Shown: piece after piece, positions 18,045 through 30,750 of the stretch
Position numbering within the stretch: position 1 is the first letter of the stretch
Layout of the letters: every line of letters starts with the position of its first letter
Source: Shewanella aestuarii
Lineage (GTDB): Bacteria; Pseudomonadota; Gammaproteobacteria; Enterobacterales; Shewanellaceae
Assembly (NCBI RefSeq): GCF_011765625.1
Contig: NZ_CP050313.1
Location: forward strand, 926,501-990,500
Reading direction: 5' to 3'
Length of the DNA stretch: 64,000 nucleotides
Translations under genes and position numbers: made by a program
Notes under the pieces: generated by a model
What the model saw: only the letters and a program-made list of their open reading frames with translations
Told to the model about the DNA's origin: nothing
Database searches by the model: none

Positions 18045-20248
18045 ATGGTTTCAGTTCGCGAAGCACATTTTAATACTGAAGAATTTCATCTTGAAGAATG
18101 GGTTGTACGTTACATAGAAGACAGTAACGAAGCCCAAGTGATATTAGAGATGATCAAAAGCATGGAAGCCTTGCCTATCAAAGATAAGCAAGCGCACACT
18201 CAGCTATTAGGGCGTATTCGTGAGATGATCGAAATATTAGCGCCGCTTAATATGGATCTTGAAACTCTGCAAGCCGCAGTCCTGTTTGTGGTATTTGATG
18301 CTGGGATCTTCAGTGAAGAATATATTGTTGAACATTTTGGTGATCCTCTCGCCAAATTAGTCGCCAGTGTGGAAACCATGAACGCCATTGGTGCGTTAAA
18401 GGTGTCTGATAGCCGAAGCGCGGAGCCGCAAATTGATAATATCCGCAAAATGCTTTTGGCCATGGTTGAAGATGTGCGTGCTGTGGTTATCAAACTTGCC
18501 GAGCGAGTCTGCCTGTTACGAGCCGTCAAAAATGCCGATGAAGAAACTCGAGTATTGCTTGCCCGTGAAATTGCCGATATCTATGCTCCTTTGGCCAATC
18601 GCTTAGGGATTGGGCAGTTAAAGTGGGAGCTAGAAGATATTTCCTTTAGATATCTACATCCTGTTGTTTATAAAGATATTGCCAAACAATTAGACGGAAA
18701 ACGGGTCGATCGCGAGATTTACATTGATAAATTTGTCAGTCAATTACAACAGCGGTTAGATAACGACCAGATCCGTGCCAAGGTTTACGGTAGACCAAAA
18801 CACATCTACAGTATTTGGCGCAAAATGAAGGGTAAAGATCTAAAGTTTGATGAGTTATTTGATGTGCGTGCAGTCAGAATTGTCACCGAACGACTGCAAG
18901 ATTGTTATGGCGCACTCGGTGTTGTTCATGATCTTTGGCACCATATTCCTCGCGAGTTTGATGATTATGTGGCTAATCCAAAGCCAAATGGTTATCAATC
19001 AATTCACACGGTTGTTGTAGGGCCGGAAGGTAAAACCGTTGAAATTCAAATTAGAACTGAGGCCATGCATCAAGATGCTGAACTAGGTGTTGCAGCACAT
19101 TGGAAATACAAAGAAGGTGCTAATACCGCGAAACAAAGTGGCTATGAAGAGAAAATCAACTGGCTACGTAAAATTCTACAGTGGCAAGAAGATGTGGCTG
19201 AAAGTGGTAATTTAGTCGATGAAGTGCGCAGCCAAGTATTTGAAGACCGCGTTTATGTGTTTACCCCTAACGGTGAAGTGGTTGATTTACCTCATGGCTC
19301 AACTGTGCTTGATTTTGCCTATTACATTCACTCGCAAGTGGGGCATAGATGTATTGGCGCCAAAGTTGATGGGCGTATTGTGCCATTTACCTACACAGTT
19401 GAAACCGGTGAGCGGATTGAAATTATCACCTCCAAAATACCCAATCCTAAACGAGATTGGCTAAACCCTAATTTAGGTTACATAAAGTCATCTCGTTCAC
19501 GCGCCAAAATTCAACATTGGTTCAAACAACAAGATCGCGATAAAAACATTGTTGCGGGCAAAGAAATGTTAGAAGTTGAACTGAACCGTGTTGGTCTAAA
19601 GCTAAAAGATGCTCAGGTTGCCGTTGAAAGATTCAATCTTAATGGAATGGATGACATGCTTGCTGCAATAGGTGGCGGCGATTTACGTCTTAATCAAGTG
19701 GTTAATTACACAGAGAGCAAGCATCGTAATCAACCTGAAAATGAAGAAGATATTGTTGAAGATATCTTAAAGAAAGCGGTTCATCGTCCTAAAAAACCGG
19801 GGAAAGGGCAGGTTGAAGTTGATGGTGTTGGTAATTTGATGAGCCATATTGCTCGTTGTTGCCAGCCAGTACCCGGCGATGAGATTTTTGGCTACATCAC
19901 CATGGGGCGTGGTATTTCTGTGCATCGCCGTGACTGTGACCAAGTGAAAGAGTTAATGCGCACCAATCCTGAACGTGCTGTTGACGTAGTTTGGGGGAGA
20001 GTTACTCCGGTGGTTATCGAATAAAATTAAGAGTGGTCGCCCACGACCGTAGTGGTTTACTTCGTGATTTAACCACTGTCCTTGCTGCGGATAAATCCAA
20101 TGTTATGGCTATGAGTTCAAAGTCAGATGTCAAAACTCAAACTGCCACCGTTGAAATTGAACTTGAGCTATATAACCTTGATAGTTTGTCGCGGGTGTTG
20201 GCTAAATTATCTCAAGTGGATGGCGTCATTGAGTCTCGTCGACTTTAG
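18045..20248 (+). pseudogene. relA: relA, (p)ppGpp synthetase I, split near the ACT domain by a -1 frameshift
   Basis: The ATG at 18045 has taagg upstream. The first frame encodes the inactive HD-like region, the synthetase domain (RVYGRPKHIYSIWRKMKGK, NPKPNGYQSIHT), the TGS domain (VYVFTPNGEVVDLPHGSTVLDF) and the zinc-finger-like region (ARCCQPVPGDEI), then stops at 20024 after a foreign tail VTPVVIE. The ACT domain follows in the next frame (LRVVAHDRSGLLRDLTTVLA) to 20248. One extra G in the GGGGG run at 19993-19997 restores WGESYSGGYRIKLR and a 734-residue protein. As written, the catalytic part is intact and only the C-terminal ACT domain is lost, so ppGpp synthesis could persist with altered ribosome-dependent control. 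Confidence 0.88.
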
Positions 20249-20262
20249 ATGGAGTGGATCCT

Positions 20263-21123
20263 ATGAGTCGAAAACCGAATCAAACTAAGGTGGATATCGC
20301 TCCTTTGCTAAATATTATGCAAAAGCTGCGCGAACCCGACTCAGGTTGCCCTTGGGATTTGGCACAAGATTTTCAATCTATTGTGCCATTTACCCTTGAA
20401 GAAGCTTATGAAGTAGCGGATGTTATTGAGCGTCAAGCATGGGCTGAGCTCCCTGATGAACTCGGGGACTTGTTATTTCAAGTGGTGTTTTATAGTCAAT
20501 TGGCTGCTGAACAAAACCAGTTTGATTTCACCACTGTGATAGAGCGTATTTGTGCTAAATTAGTGCGCCGTCATCCTCATGTTTTTGATGAGTCTTATTC
20601 ATCGTCTTTATCCGCGAGTGCCAGTGATTCAGATAATGCTTTTGTCACCGCAACACAAATAAAGCAATCTTGGGAAACCATTAAGGCTCAAGAGCGAGCT
20701 GCAAAACAGCAACTTTCATTACTCGATGATATTCCTCATGCGCTTCCTGCATTAACGCGATCCGTAAAAATTCAAAAACGGGTCGCTAAGGTCGGTTTTG
20801 ATTGGCCTGAACTTAAGCCTGTGGTTGACAAAATTTATGAAGAAGTCGATGAAGTGTTGGCTGAGGTGAATCTGCTTGCAACTGATCCTAAAAAATATCA
20901 GCCCAAAATAGCCGATGAAATGGGGGATCTTTTATTTGCCGTGGTGAACCTGGCAAGGTATGTTAATGTTGACCCCGAACAAGCGCTTAGACAAGCGAAT
21001 ATTAAGTTTGAGCGGAGGTTTCGTGGTGTAGAAAACTGTGTTCAACAAAGTGGTAAATCATTTGAAGAGCACAGCCTTGAACAGCTTGATCAATATTGGG
21101 ATAGCGTAAAGCGACAAGAATAG
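20263..21123 (+). CDS. mazG: nucleoside triphosphate pyrophosphohydrolase MazG
   Basis: 286 residues from ATG 20263, preceded by ggag at 20251; a GTG at 20254 is in frame but has no site. There are two MazG repeats: FTLEEAYEVADVIE with DELGDLLFQVVF, and EVDEVLAEV with DEMGDLLFAVVN, supplying the acidic metal ligands. It hydrolyses NTPs to NMPs and lowers ppGpp indirectly in E. coli. It follows relA by 14 bases, the same pairing as in E. coli. A Ser-rich insert (SYSSSLSASASDSD) between the repeats makes it slightly longer than the E. coli protein. Confidence 0.95.
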   Translation: MSRKPNQTKVDIAPLLNIMQKLREPDSGCPWDLAQDFQSIVPFTLEEAYEVADVIERQAWAELPDELGDLLFQVVFYSQLAAEQNQFDFTTVIERICAKLVRRHPHVFDESYSSSLSASASDSDNAFVTATQIKQSWETIKAQERAAKQQLSLLDDIPHALPALTRSVKIQKRVAKVGFDWPELKPVVDKIYEEVDEVLAEVNLLATDPKKYQPKIADEMGDLLFAVVNLARYVNVDPEQALRQANIKFERRFRGVENCVQQSGKSFEEHSLEQLDQYWDSVKRQE

Positions 21124-22875
<1,752 letters not shown>

Positions 22876-22881
22876 TCTTGT

Positions 22882-22920
22882 AAGGCCGTTGACCAAAGTG
22901 TTAACGGCCTTTTTTATTTT
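22882..22920 (+). terminator. terminator after pyrG
   Basis: aaggccgtt (22882-22890) pairs with aacggcctt (22903-22911), followed by a T-rich tail, 7 bases after the pyrG stop. Confidence 0.9.
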
Positions 22921-23116
22921 TGGCGACAATTTGCGCGAGCTCTTCCTTGAGGTAAAATTGGTAGTTGCCGCTAGACTTAATTCGATTTATCCTAGCATTG
23001 TGAATTTAACTTACCAAATTGAAAGTTAATACCAATAAAAAGACCGTTTCAATGATTTAATGTGTTTTTATCGGTGTTGATTTTTAATTTATTTTTTAAA
23101 CTTTCAGTAATACTGA

Positions 23117-24436
<1,320 letters not shown>

Positions 24437-24450
24437 TTTTAGCTTGAGCG

Positions 24451-24483
24451 AAAAAAGGCCACCACTCGGTGGCCTTTTTTGTT
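24451..24483 (+). terminator. terminator after eno
   Basis: aaaaaaggccacc and ggtggcctttttt (24451-24480) form a GC-rich stem with loop actc and flanking A- and T-runs. Confidence 0.93.
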
Positions 24484-24529
24484 GTATTATAAGTACATTC
24501 AATCATACGGATAACTTGCTAAGCCAATT

Positions 24530-24832
24530 ATGAAGAAACTCTTATTCGCTCTAACAGCCTTGTTAGCGCTGCTCCAGTATCGTATATGGATGGGGGAGAA
24601 TAATTTATCCGAGTACTTTTTATTGCAAACGCAAATAGCAGCCCAGCAAGAAAGTAACGCCAAGCTTATTGCCCGTAATCAAATCCTTAAAGAAGAAATC
24701 CTTGATCTCAAAAGTGGCACTGAAGCCATAGAAGAGCGTGCACGTAATGAGTTAGGTTTAGTTAAAGAAGGCGAAACCTTTTATCGTGTTGTCGGTTCAG
24801 AACTCCGTGAACGTAACAGTTTTGGTCACTAA
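24530..24832 (+). CDS. ftsB: cell division protein FtsB
   Basis: 100 residues. There is one N-terminal membrane segment (about 3-20), then a short periplasmic coiled coil (about 30-65) and ELGLVKEGETFYRVV, which marks the DivIC/FtsB family. FtsB bridges FtsL and FtsQ in the divisome. The gene is directly upstream of ispD with a 4-base gap, as in E. coli and Vibrio. Confidence 0.95.
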   Translation: MKKLLFALTALLALLQYRIWMGENNLSEYFLLQTQIAAQQESNAKLIARNQILKEEILDLKSGTEAIEERARNELGLVKEGETFYRVVGSELRERNSFGH

Positions 24833-24836
24833 AACT

Positions 24837-25538
24837 ATGACTTTTCCAATTCAAAATCTTGTAGCCATAGTTCCCGCAGCAGGCATAGGAAGCCGTATGG
24901 GGGCGGATGTCCCTAAACAATACTTGCTATTAGGTAAGCAAACCATTTTGGCACATACGCTAGATTGCTTATTATCTCACTCCGCCATTAAACAGGTGAT
25001 TGTTGCGCTAAACCCACAAGACACGTTTTTTCAACAATTGACTCAAGCAAGTCACCCTAAACTGATGACTGTTATCGGTGGTGATGAGCGCGCAGATTCG
25101 GTTTTAGCAGCCTTACAACAAGCTGATGCCAAGGCATGGGCGCTGGTCCATGATGCGGCAAGACCCTGCTTAACCCATGGTGATATTGATAAGCTAATTG
25201 CAGGTGTTAGTCTGTATGAACAAGGTGCGATACTAGCTGCGCCAGTTCGCGATACCATGAAGCGCGCCAATGCTGACGGCACAATAAGTACTACGGTTGA
25301 TCGAGCTCATTTATGGCATGCATTAACGCCCCAGCTTTTTCCTGTGGTTACATTAAAGCAAAACCTTATTGAGGCATTGGCAGCTGGAGCAACCGTAACC
25401 GATGAAGCTAGCGCAATGGAGTGGGCAGGCTGTCAACCGGGTTTAATCAGTGGCCGCGCTGATAACATTAAAGTGACACATCCTGATGATTTACATTTGG
25501 CAGCATTATTTTTAAGCCAACATGTATCAACAACATAA
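24837..25538 (+). CDS. ispD: 2-C-methyl-D-erythritol 4-phosphate cytidylyltransferase
   Basis: 233 residues from ATG 24837; an in-frame upstream extension overlaps ftsB and is not conserved. The nucleotide-binding loop is AIVPAAGIGSRMGADVPKQY; other motifs are HDAARPCLTHGDI and TDEASAMEW. It makes CDP-methylerythritol in the non-mevalonate isoprenoid pathway. It is paired with ispF, whose start is 43 bases after its stop. Confidence 0.95.
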   Translation: MTFPIQNLVAIVPAAGIGSRMGADVPKQYLLLGKQTILAHTLDCLLSHSAIKQVIVALNPQDTFFQQLTQASHPKLMTVIGGDERADSVLAALQQADAKAWALVHDAARPCLTHGDIDKLIAGVSLYEQGAILAAPVRDTMKRANADGTISTTVDRAHLWHALTPQLFPVVTLKQNLIEALAAGATVTDEASAMEWAGCQPGLISGRADNIKVTHPDDLHLAALFLSQHVSTT

Positions 25539-25581
25539 TTAAATAGTTAAGCTCTAAATAGTGAGAAAAGAAGGCAGACTT

Positions 25582-26061
25582 ATGAAAATGCGAATTGGTC
25601 ATGGTTTTGATGTACATAAGTTTGGTGGCGATAAACCACTTATTTTGGGTGGTGTAACTGTGCCATATGAATGTGGCCTTATTGCCCATTCTGATGGTGA
25701 TGTTGTATTACATGCCATTAGCGATGCCATTTTAGGCGCTATGGCATTAGGTGATATTGGTAAACATTTTCCTGATACAGATGCTCAATTTGCTGGTGCA
25801 GATAGCCGTGTTCTTTTACGTCATTGTTATGATTTAGCCAAACAAAAAGGCTTTATTATTGGTAATTTAGATGTGACTGTGATTGCACAAGCACCCAAAA
25901 TGTTGCCCTATATTGACGCGATTCGTTCCTGCCTAGCTCAAGATTTAAATACTGATATTAATGATATTAATGTTAAAGCGACAACGACCGAAAAACTGGG
26001 TTTTACCGGTCGTAAAGAAGGCATAGCGGTTGAAGCGGTTGTGTTAATGGTTCGCCAATAA
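25582..26061 (+). CDS. ispF: 2-C-methyl-D-erythritol 2,4-cyclodiphosphate synthase
   Basis: 159 residues from ATG 25582 ([14 protein letters not shown]), with agaaggc upstream; a GTG at 25561 is in frame but less likely. The metal ligands DVH and the conserved [19 protein letters not shown] and [10 protein letters not shown] are present. It cyclises the diphosphocytidyl intermediate made downstream of IspD. It is followed after 27 bases by truD. Confidence 0.95.
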   Translation: MKMRIGHGFDVHKFGGDKPLILGGVTVPYECGLIAHSDGDVVLHAISDAILGAMALGDIGKHFPDTDAQFAGADSRVLLRHCYDLAKQKGFIIGNLDVTVIAQAPKMLPYIDAIRSCLAQDLNTDINDINVKATTTEKLGFTGRKEGIAVEAVVLMVRQ

Positions 26062-26088
26062 ATAGAAAAGTTATTTAGAGATAAAATT

Positions 26089-27150
26089 ATGAGTTCATTA
26101 CATTACCTTTTTGGCAAACCTCAAAGCAGCGCAGATCTTCGTACCCACAATAGTGATTTTATTGTTGAAGAAATTCTACCTTTTTCGCCAACAGGAGAAG
26201 GTGAGCATCATATGCTGCACATTCGCAAAGAGGGTTTGAACACCGCCCATGTTGCAGAAATGCTGGCAAAATTTGCTAAAGTGCATCCCAAAGAGGTGAC
26301 GTACGCGGGTCAAAAAGATAAAAATGCCCAAACTGAACAATGGTTTGGTGTTCGTATTCCTGGTAAAGAAATGCCTGATTGGCAAGCCTTGAATAGTGAA
26401 CAATTAACGATACTTTCAAGTTCAAGACACAGTAAAAAATTACGTATTGGTGCCTTATTGGGTAACAAGTTCACATTAACATTGCGAAATGTCACTGATA
26501 TTCCTGCAATGCAGCAACGTTTTGAACAAATTGCATTAACCGGTGTCCCTAATTATTTCGGTGAGCAGCGCTTTGGCCACAAAGGTAAAAACTTACTGAT
26601 GGGCCGTCAAATGCTGGCTGGCAGTAAGAATGTTAAAGATCGTACTAAGAAAAGTATGTACTTATCGGCGGTTCGCTCACATATATTTAATCAAGTGGTT
26701 TCTTACCGACTGGCGCATCATCAGTTAAATCCCATCGATGGCGATTGCGTTATGTTGGCGGGTAGTAAGAGTTATTTTGTTGCACAGAAATGGGATCCAG
26801 TACTGCTAAACCGACTAGCAGAAAATGATATAGGGTTGTCTGCACCGCTTTGGGGAAGAGGTCAGTCGTTAGCCATTGATTTAGCTGCAAAAATGGAATC
26901 TACAGCTTTAGCTGATACTCAAACCGATTTAACAGGGCTAGAAAATGCTGGTTTAAGCCAAGAAAGGCGCTTGTTACTGTTAAAGCCGCAGGCGATGAAG
27001 TGGCAATGTGATAATGACATCTGCGTTGTAGAATTTATTTTACCAGCAGGTAGTTATGCAACCTCAGTTCTTCGAGAGCTCGTTAACTATACTGATGTCA
27101 AAGATGCGCAGTGGCAAAGCATGGTTGCAGAGCAACAAGCGCAATCATAG
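26089..27150 (+). CDS. truD: tRNA pseudouridine-13 synthase TruD
   Basis: 353 residues. The catalytic Asp is in YAGQKDKNAQTEQWFG. The TRUD insertion domain follows PNYFGEQRFG. The C-terminal part returns to the catalytic fold with EFILPAGSYATSVLRELV. It isomerises U13 of tRNA-Glu. The order ispD-ispF-truD-surE-pcm-nlpD-rpoS is the standard one in Gammaproteobacteria. Confidence 0.96.
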   Translation: MSSLHYLFGKPQSSADLRTHNSDFIVEEILPFSPTGEGEHHMLHIRKEGLNTAHVAEMLAKFAKVHPKEVTYAGQKDKNAQTEQWFGVRIPGKEMPDWQALNSEQLTILSSSRHSKKLRIGALLGNKFTLTLRNVTDIPAMQQRFEQIALTGVPNYFGEQRFGHKGKNLLMGRQMLAGSKNVKDRTKKSMYLSAVRSHIFNQVVSYRLAHHQLNPIDGDCVMLAGSKSYFVAQKWDPVLLNRLAENDIGLSAPLWGRGQSLAIDLAAKMESTALADTQTDLTGLENAGLSQERRLLLLKPQAMKWQCDNDICVVEFILPAGSYATSVLRELVNYTDVKDAQWQSMVAEQQAQS

Positions 27151-27188
27151 TCATTCAAGGTGAATGGAATAACAAATGGTAGCTAAAG

Positions 27189-27938
27189 ATGATTAATATA
27201 CTAGTCAGTAATGATGATGGTGTAAGTGCACCGGGAATTATTGCCCTTACCGAAGCCTTAGCTGAATTTGCTAGTGTATTGACCGTGGCACCTGATCGAA
27301 ATTGTTCAGGGGCGAGCAACTCTTTGACCTTGACTAATCCATTAAGAATTAATAACTTAGAAAATGGTTATATTTCAGTAAATGGCACACCAACCGATTG
27401 CGTGCATTTAGCCATCAGGCAGCTATGCAAAATAGAACCAGATATTGTGGTGTCGGGTATTAATGCCGGTGCGAATATGGGGGATGATACCCTTTATTCA
27501 GGCACGATAGCGGCGGCAATGGAAGGACGTTTTTTAGGTTTGCCAGCGATGGCGATTTCTTTAGTCGGCAAACAATTACAGCATTATCAAACCGCAGCAG
27601 TGTATGCGGTAAAAATACTGAAAAGCTTAATTGAAAACCCGATAGCGTCTAACCAAATATTAAATGTCAATGTACCAGATTTACCGCTAGAGCAGATTAA
27701 AGGGATTAAAGTCACTCGTTTAGGAGCAAGACATAAAGCCGAAGGAATGATCAAAACCCAAGATCCTGCAGGTAAAGATATTTACTGGCTTGGTCCTGTA
27801 GGCGCTGAACAAGATGCTGGAGAAGGAACAGACTTTGGGGCTGTCGCTCAAGGCTATGTTTCTATCACACCTTTGACAGTGGATTTAACTGCTTATAATC
27901 AATTGCAACAATTAGCCGATTGGGTAGAAAAAATATGA
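27189..27938 (+). CDS. surE: 5'-nucleotidase SurE
   Basis: 249 residues. It begins [16 protein letters not shown], with the metal-binding Asp pair. Further conserved stretches are [26 protein letters not shown] and [20 protein letters not shown]. It is a survival protein that dephosphorylates nucleoside monophosphates in stationary phase. It sits 13 bases before pcm, with which it is functionally and genetically linked. Confidence 0.96.
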   Translation: MINILVSNDDGVSAPGIIALTEALAEFASVLTVAPDRNCSGASNSLTLTNPLRINNLENGYISVNGTPTDCVHLAIRQLCKIEPDIVVSGINAGANMGDDTLYSGTIAAAMEGRFLGLPAMAISLVGKQLQHYQTAAVYAVKILKSLIENPIASNQILNVNVPDLPLEQIKGIKVTRLGARHKAEGMIKTQDPAGKDIYWLGPVGAEQDAGEGTDFGAVAQGYVSITPLTVDLTAYNQLQQLADWVEKI

Positions 27939-27951
27939 TAGGGGAGCGTCC

Positions 27952-28569
27952 GTGCGAGCGACCAATTTGACTAAAAAATTGGCAGAAGCAGGTATAAGAG
28001 ATCATGCAGTATTGCAGGCTTTGGCCAGTACTCCACGAGAATTATTTCTTGATGGTGCACTAGCCCATAAAGCCTATGAAAATACCGCACTTCCTATTGG
28101 TCAAGGCCAGACGTTATCTCAACCGTATATAGTCGCCAGAATGACCGAGTTGTTACTACAAACTCAACCTAAAAAAGTGCTGGAAATTGGCACTGGATCA
28201 GGATACCAAGCAGCCGTTTTGGCCCAGTTAGTTCCTGAGTTATGTACCATTGAACGAATTAAATCTTTACAAATTCAGGCTAGACAAAGGCTAAAAAGAT
28301 TAGATTTGCATAATGTGTCTTTTAAATATGGCGATGGATGGAAAGGCTGGAGTAACCGCGGCCCTTTTGATGGGATTATGGTTACGGCTGCTGCAGTCAC
28401 GATTCCTCAAGCATTATTGGAGCAATTAGCTGATAACGGTGTGCTAATTATTCCTGTTGGTGATGATACTCAGCAATTATTAAAAGTCACTCGCCGCGGG
28501 AATGATTTTGAGTCACACGTTATCGAAGCGGTAAAGTTTGTCCCTTTAATCAATGGCGAGTTGGCATAA
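27952..28569 (+). CDS. pcm: protein-L-isoaspartate O-methyltransferase
   Basis: 205 residues. It starts at a GTG with ggggag upstream. The family motifs [31 protein letters not shown] and the SAM site [18 protein letters not shown] are intact. It methylates damaged isoaspartyl residues so they can return to aspartate, which matters for survival in stationary phase. It is the partner gene of surE. Confidence 0.96.
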   Translation: MRATNLTKKLAEAGIRDHAVLQALASTPRELFLDGALAHKAYENTALPIGQGQTLSQPYIVARMTELLLQTQPKKVLEIGTGSGYQAAVLAQLVPELCTIERIKSLQIQARQRLKRLDLHNVSFKYGDGWKGWSNRGPFDGIMVTAAAVTIPQALLEQLADNGVLIIPVGDDTQQLLKVTRRGNDFESHVIEAVKFVPLINGELA

Positions 28570-28620
28570 TAATCATCTCAATAAGACTATTTCTTTTGAA
28601 AGCGTAAAGGATTTACTTTG

Positions 28621-29544
28621 ATGCATTTGTGTTGGCCTCTGGTTGTGATATTTGGTCTATTTATGTCAGGATGTAGTTTCCAGGCCCATACTCCTGCTCC
28701 AGTTGAAAATATTTCATCTACAACCTTATCTCCCAAATATGAACGTGGTTCACTGAAAAGCACATCATATCAAGTTAAAAAAGGCGACACTCTGTACTCA
28801 ATCTCTTGGGGGGCTGGCCGTAACTTTAGTGATGTAGCAAAACAAAATAATCTAAAAGAGCCTTATACGATTTTTCCTGGGCAAACCTTAATAATTGGTA
28901 ATTATGCTGGCGGAAGTACGAAAAATAGTAACAAAAATACCGATGCAGTTGTTAACAAAATAGCTTCCGATAAACCGAGAAATGTCACAAATTCGAGTAA
29001 AAATTCTAAATCAAAACAAGCGCAAACCCAGAGCCAGCCAGCAAAAAGTAGTAATTTAAATAGTGCAAAAAAAACGCTTGATCACAAAGCTAAGCCTGCG
29101 TATTCTGTAACAACTGACCAACAAAAAATTAACCAAAATGAAAGTCCACAAATTGCAGATTTACCTGATAAAGTGCAAAAGTGGTACTGGCCCGTTAAAG
29201 GAAAGATAATCGGTTATTTTTCTTCTAGCGAGCAAGGCAATCAAGGAGTCAAGATTGCTGGTAACCGTGGCGATATTATTCGCGCTGCGGCAGATGGGAG
29301 AGTTGTATACGCAGGTGATGCGTTACGTGGGTATGGTAACTTAGTCATTATCAAACATAACGACGATTTTCTAAGTGCTTATGCTCATGCTGATACAATC
29401 TTGGTTAAAGAAAAGCAATATGTTAGCGCAGGCCAAACAGTTGCCAAAATGGGCAGTACAGGGACAAACCAAGTGATGCTTCACTTCGAAATTCGCTATC
29501 ACGGTAAGTCAGTTAACCCATTACGATATCTACCTAAACAATAA
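28621..29544 (+). CDS. nlpD: murein hydrolase activator NlpD (LysM, LytM-like lipoprotein)
   Basis: 307 residues from ATG 28621, with aaagg upstream. A lipoprotein signal ends in FMSGC; LysM domain YQVKKGDTLYSISWGAG (about 55-100); a low-complexity Ser/Lys/Asn/Gln linker; then a C-terminal M23/LytM domain (about 190-305). The domain lacks the usual zinc HxxxD ligands (it reads VKIAGNRGD), as in E. coli NlpD, which activates amidase AmiC rather than cutting murein itself. In relatives a main rpoS promoter lies inside nlpD, so expect one here. Confidence 0.93.
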   Translation: MHLCWPLVVIFGLFMSGCSFQAHTPAPVENISSTTLSPKYERGSLKSTSYQVKKGDTLYSISWGAGRNFSDVAKQNNLKEPYTIFPGQTLIIGNYAGGSTKNSNKNTDAVVNKIASDKPRNVTNSSKNSKSKQAQTQSQPAKSSNLNSAKKTLDHKAKPAYSVTTDQQKINQNESPQIADLPDKVQKWYWPVKGKIIGYFSSSEQGNQGVKIAGNRGDIIRAAADGRVVYAGDALRGYGNLVIIKHNDDFLSAYAHADTILVKEKQYVSAGQTVAKMGSTGTNQVMLHFEIRYHGKSVNPLRYLPKQ

Positions 29545-29621
29545 TTGTTTAGCAACATTAATAACGGAGGATAATCAAGTGTAGATTTGAAACATCACAA
29601 TTAAGGTTTGGGAGAGCAATT

Positions 29622-30590
29622 ATGAGCCAAAAGAATAGCGCTGCGTTCGCAGAACAGGATCAAGCTAAACAACCATACGACGTTGCAGCAAACGCTGACA
29701 ATACTTTAGTTCAACAACTTGAAATTGAAGAAAAAGTACAAGACGACCTTCAAAAAAATCTTGATGCCACTCAATTATATTTAGGTGAAATTGGATTTTC
29801 TCCACTGCTAACCGCAGAAGAAGAAGTTTTCTTTTCACGTAAAGCCCTCAAAGGTTGCGAAAAATCTCGCAATCGTATGATAGAAAGTAACCTTCGTCTC
29901 GTTGTTAAAATTGCCAGAAGATATAATAACCGCGGTTTAGCATTACTGGACCTTATTGAAGAAGGTAACTTAGGATTAATTCGTGCGGTTGAGAAATTTG
30001 ACCCAGAACGAGGATTTCGTTTCTCTACTTATGCGACTTGGTGGATCCGTCAGACCATTGAGCGCGCCATAATGAATCAAACACGCACGATTCGTTTGCC
30101 TATTCATGTTGTTAAAGAGCTTAATGTGTATTTACGCACTGCAAGACAACTTGCTCAAAAACTCGATCACGAACCTACGGCTGAAGAAATTGCCGAAAAA
30201 CTAGATGTCTCAACTGGTGATGTTAGTCGCATGCTAAAGCTAAATGAGCGCATTACCTCGGTTGATATGCCATTAGGCGGTGATAATGACAAAGCCTTAT
30301 TGGATGTCATTGCCGATGATGACTCGCTCGGTCCTGATCACCGTGTTCAAGACGAAGATTTATCTAATTCGATTGTTGGTTGGTTAAACGAGTTAAATAC
30401 CAAACAACGTGAAGTTCTGGCTCGCCGATTTGGTTTATTGGGTTATGAACCTTCGACTCTTGAAAATGTAGGCGCTGAAATTGGTTTAACACGTGAACGT
30501 GTCCGTCAAATTCAAGTTGAAGCATTAAAGCGTCTTAAAGATCTTCTTGGACAACAAGGATTATCAGTAGAAGCTTTGTTTAGAGATTAA
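29622..30590 (+). CDS. rpoS: RNA polymerase sigma factor RpoS
   Basis: 322 residues. It has sigma-70 region 1.2 ([16 protein letters not shown]), regions 2.1-2.4 ([51 protein letters not shown]), region 3 and region 4 with [17 protein letters not shown]. It directs RNA polymerase to general stress and stationary-phase promoters. It is preceded by nlpD and followed by a bidirectional terminator shared with mutS. Confidence 0.97.
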   Translation: MSQKNSAAFAEQDQAKQPYDVAANADNTLVQQLEIEEKVQDDLQKNLDATQLYLGEIGFSPLLTAEEEVFFSRKALKGCEKSRNRMIESNLRLVVKIARRYNNRGLALLDLIEEGNLGLIRAVEKFDPERGFRFSTYATWWIRQTIERAIMNQTRTIRLPIHVVKELNVYLRTARQLAQKLDHEPTAEEIAEKLDVSTGDVSRMLKLNERITSVDMPLGGDNDKALLDVIADDDSLGPDHRVQDEDLSNSIVGWLNELNTKQREVLARRFGLLGYEPSTLENVGAEIGLTRERVRQIQVEALKRLKDLLGQQGLSVEALFRD

Positions 30591-30673
30591 CTCATTTGTA
30601 AGTTTTATGCTTTTCAAACCTTAAGCTATGAATTTACTTTTCGAGCGACATAAGCAAGCTAAATAGACGAAAT

Positions 30674-30712
30674 AAAAGACACGTTAATAAGTCAATTAAC
30701 GTGTCTTTTCTT
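30674..30712. terminator. bidirectional terminator between rpoS and mutS
   Basis: aaaagacacgttaat (30674-30688) and attaacgtgtctttt (30695-30709) pair perfectly over 15 bp, with A- and T-runs at the two ends. Confidence 0.92.
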
Positions 30713-30750
30713 TAAGCGTTTTTATCTCTTCAAATTAATCTGTCAGACAA

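Noticed and set aside
16483..20248. Programmed frameshifting in rlmD and relA
   Set aside because: The breaks are in plain C or G runs without a slippery heptamer or pseudoknot that I can see, and neither gene is known to use frameshifting.
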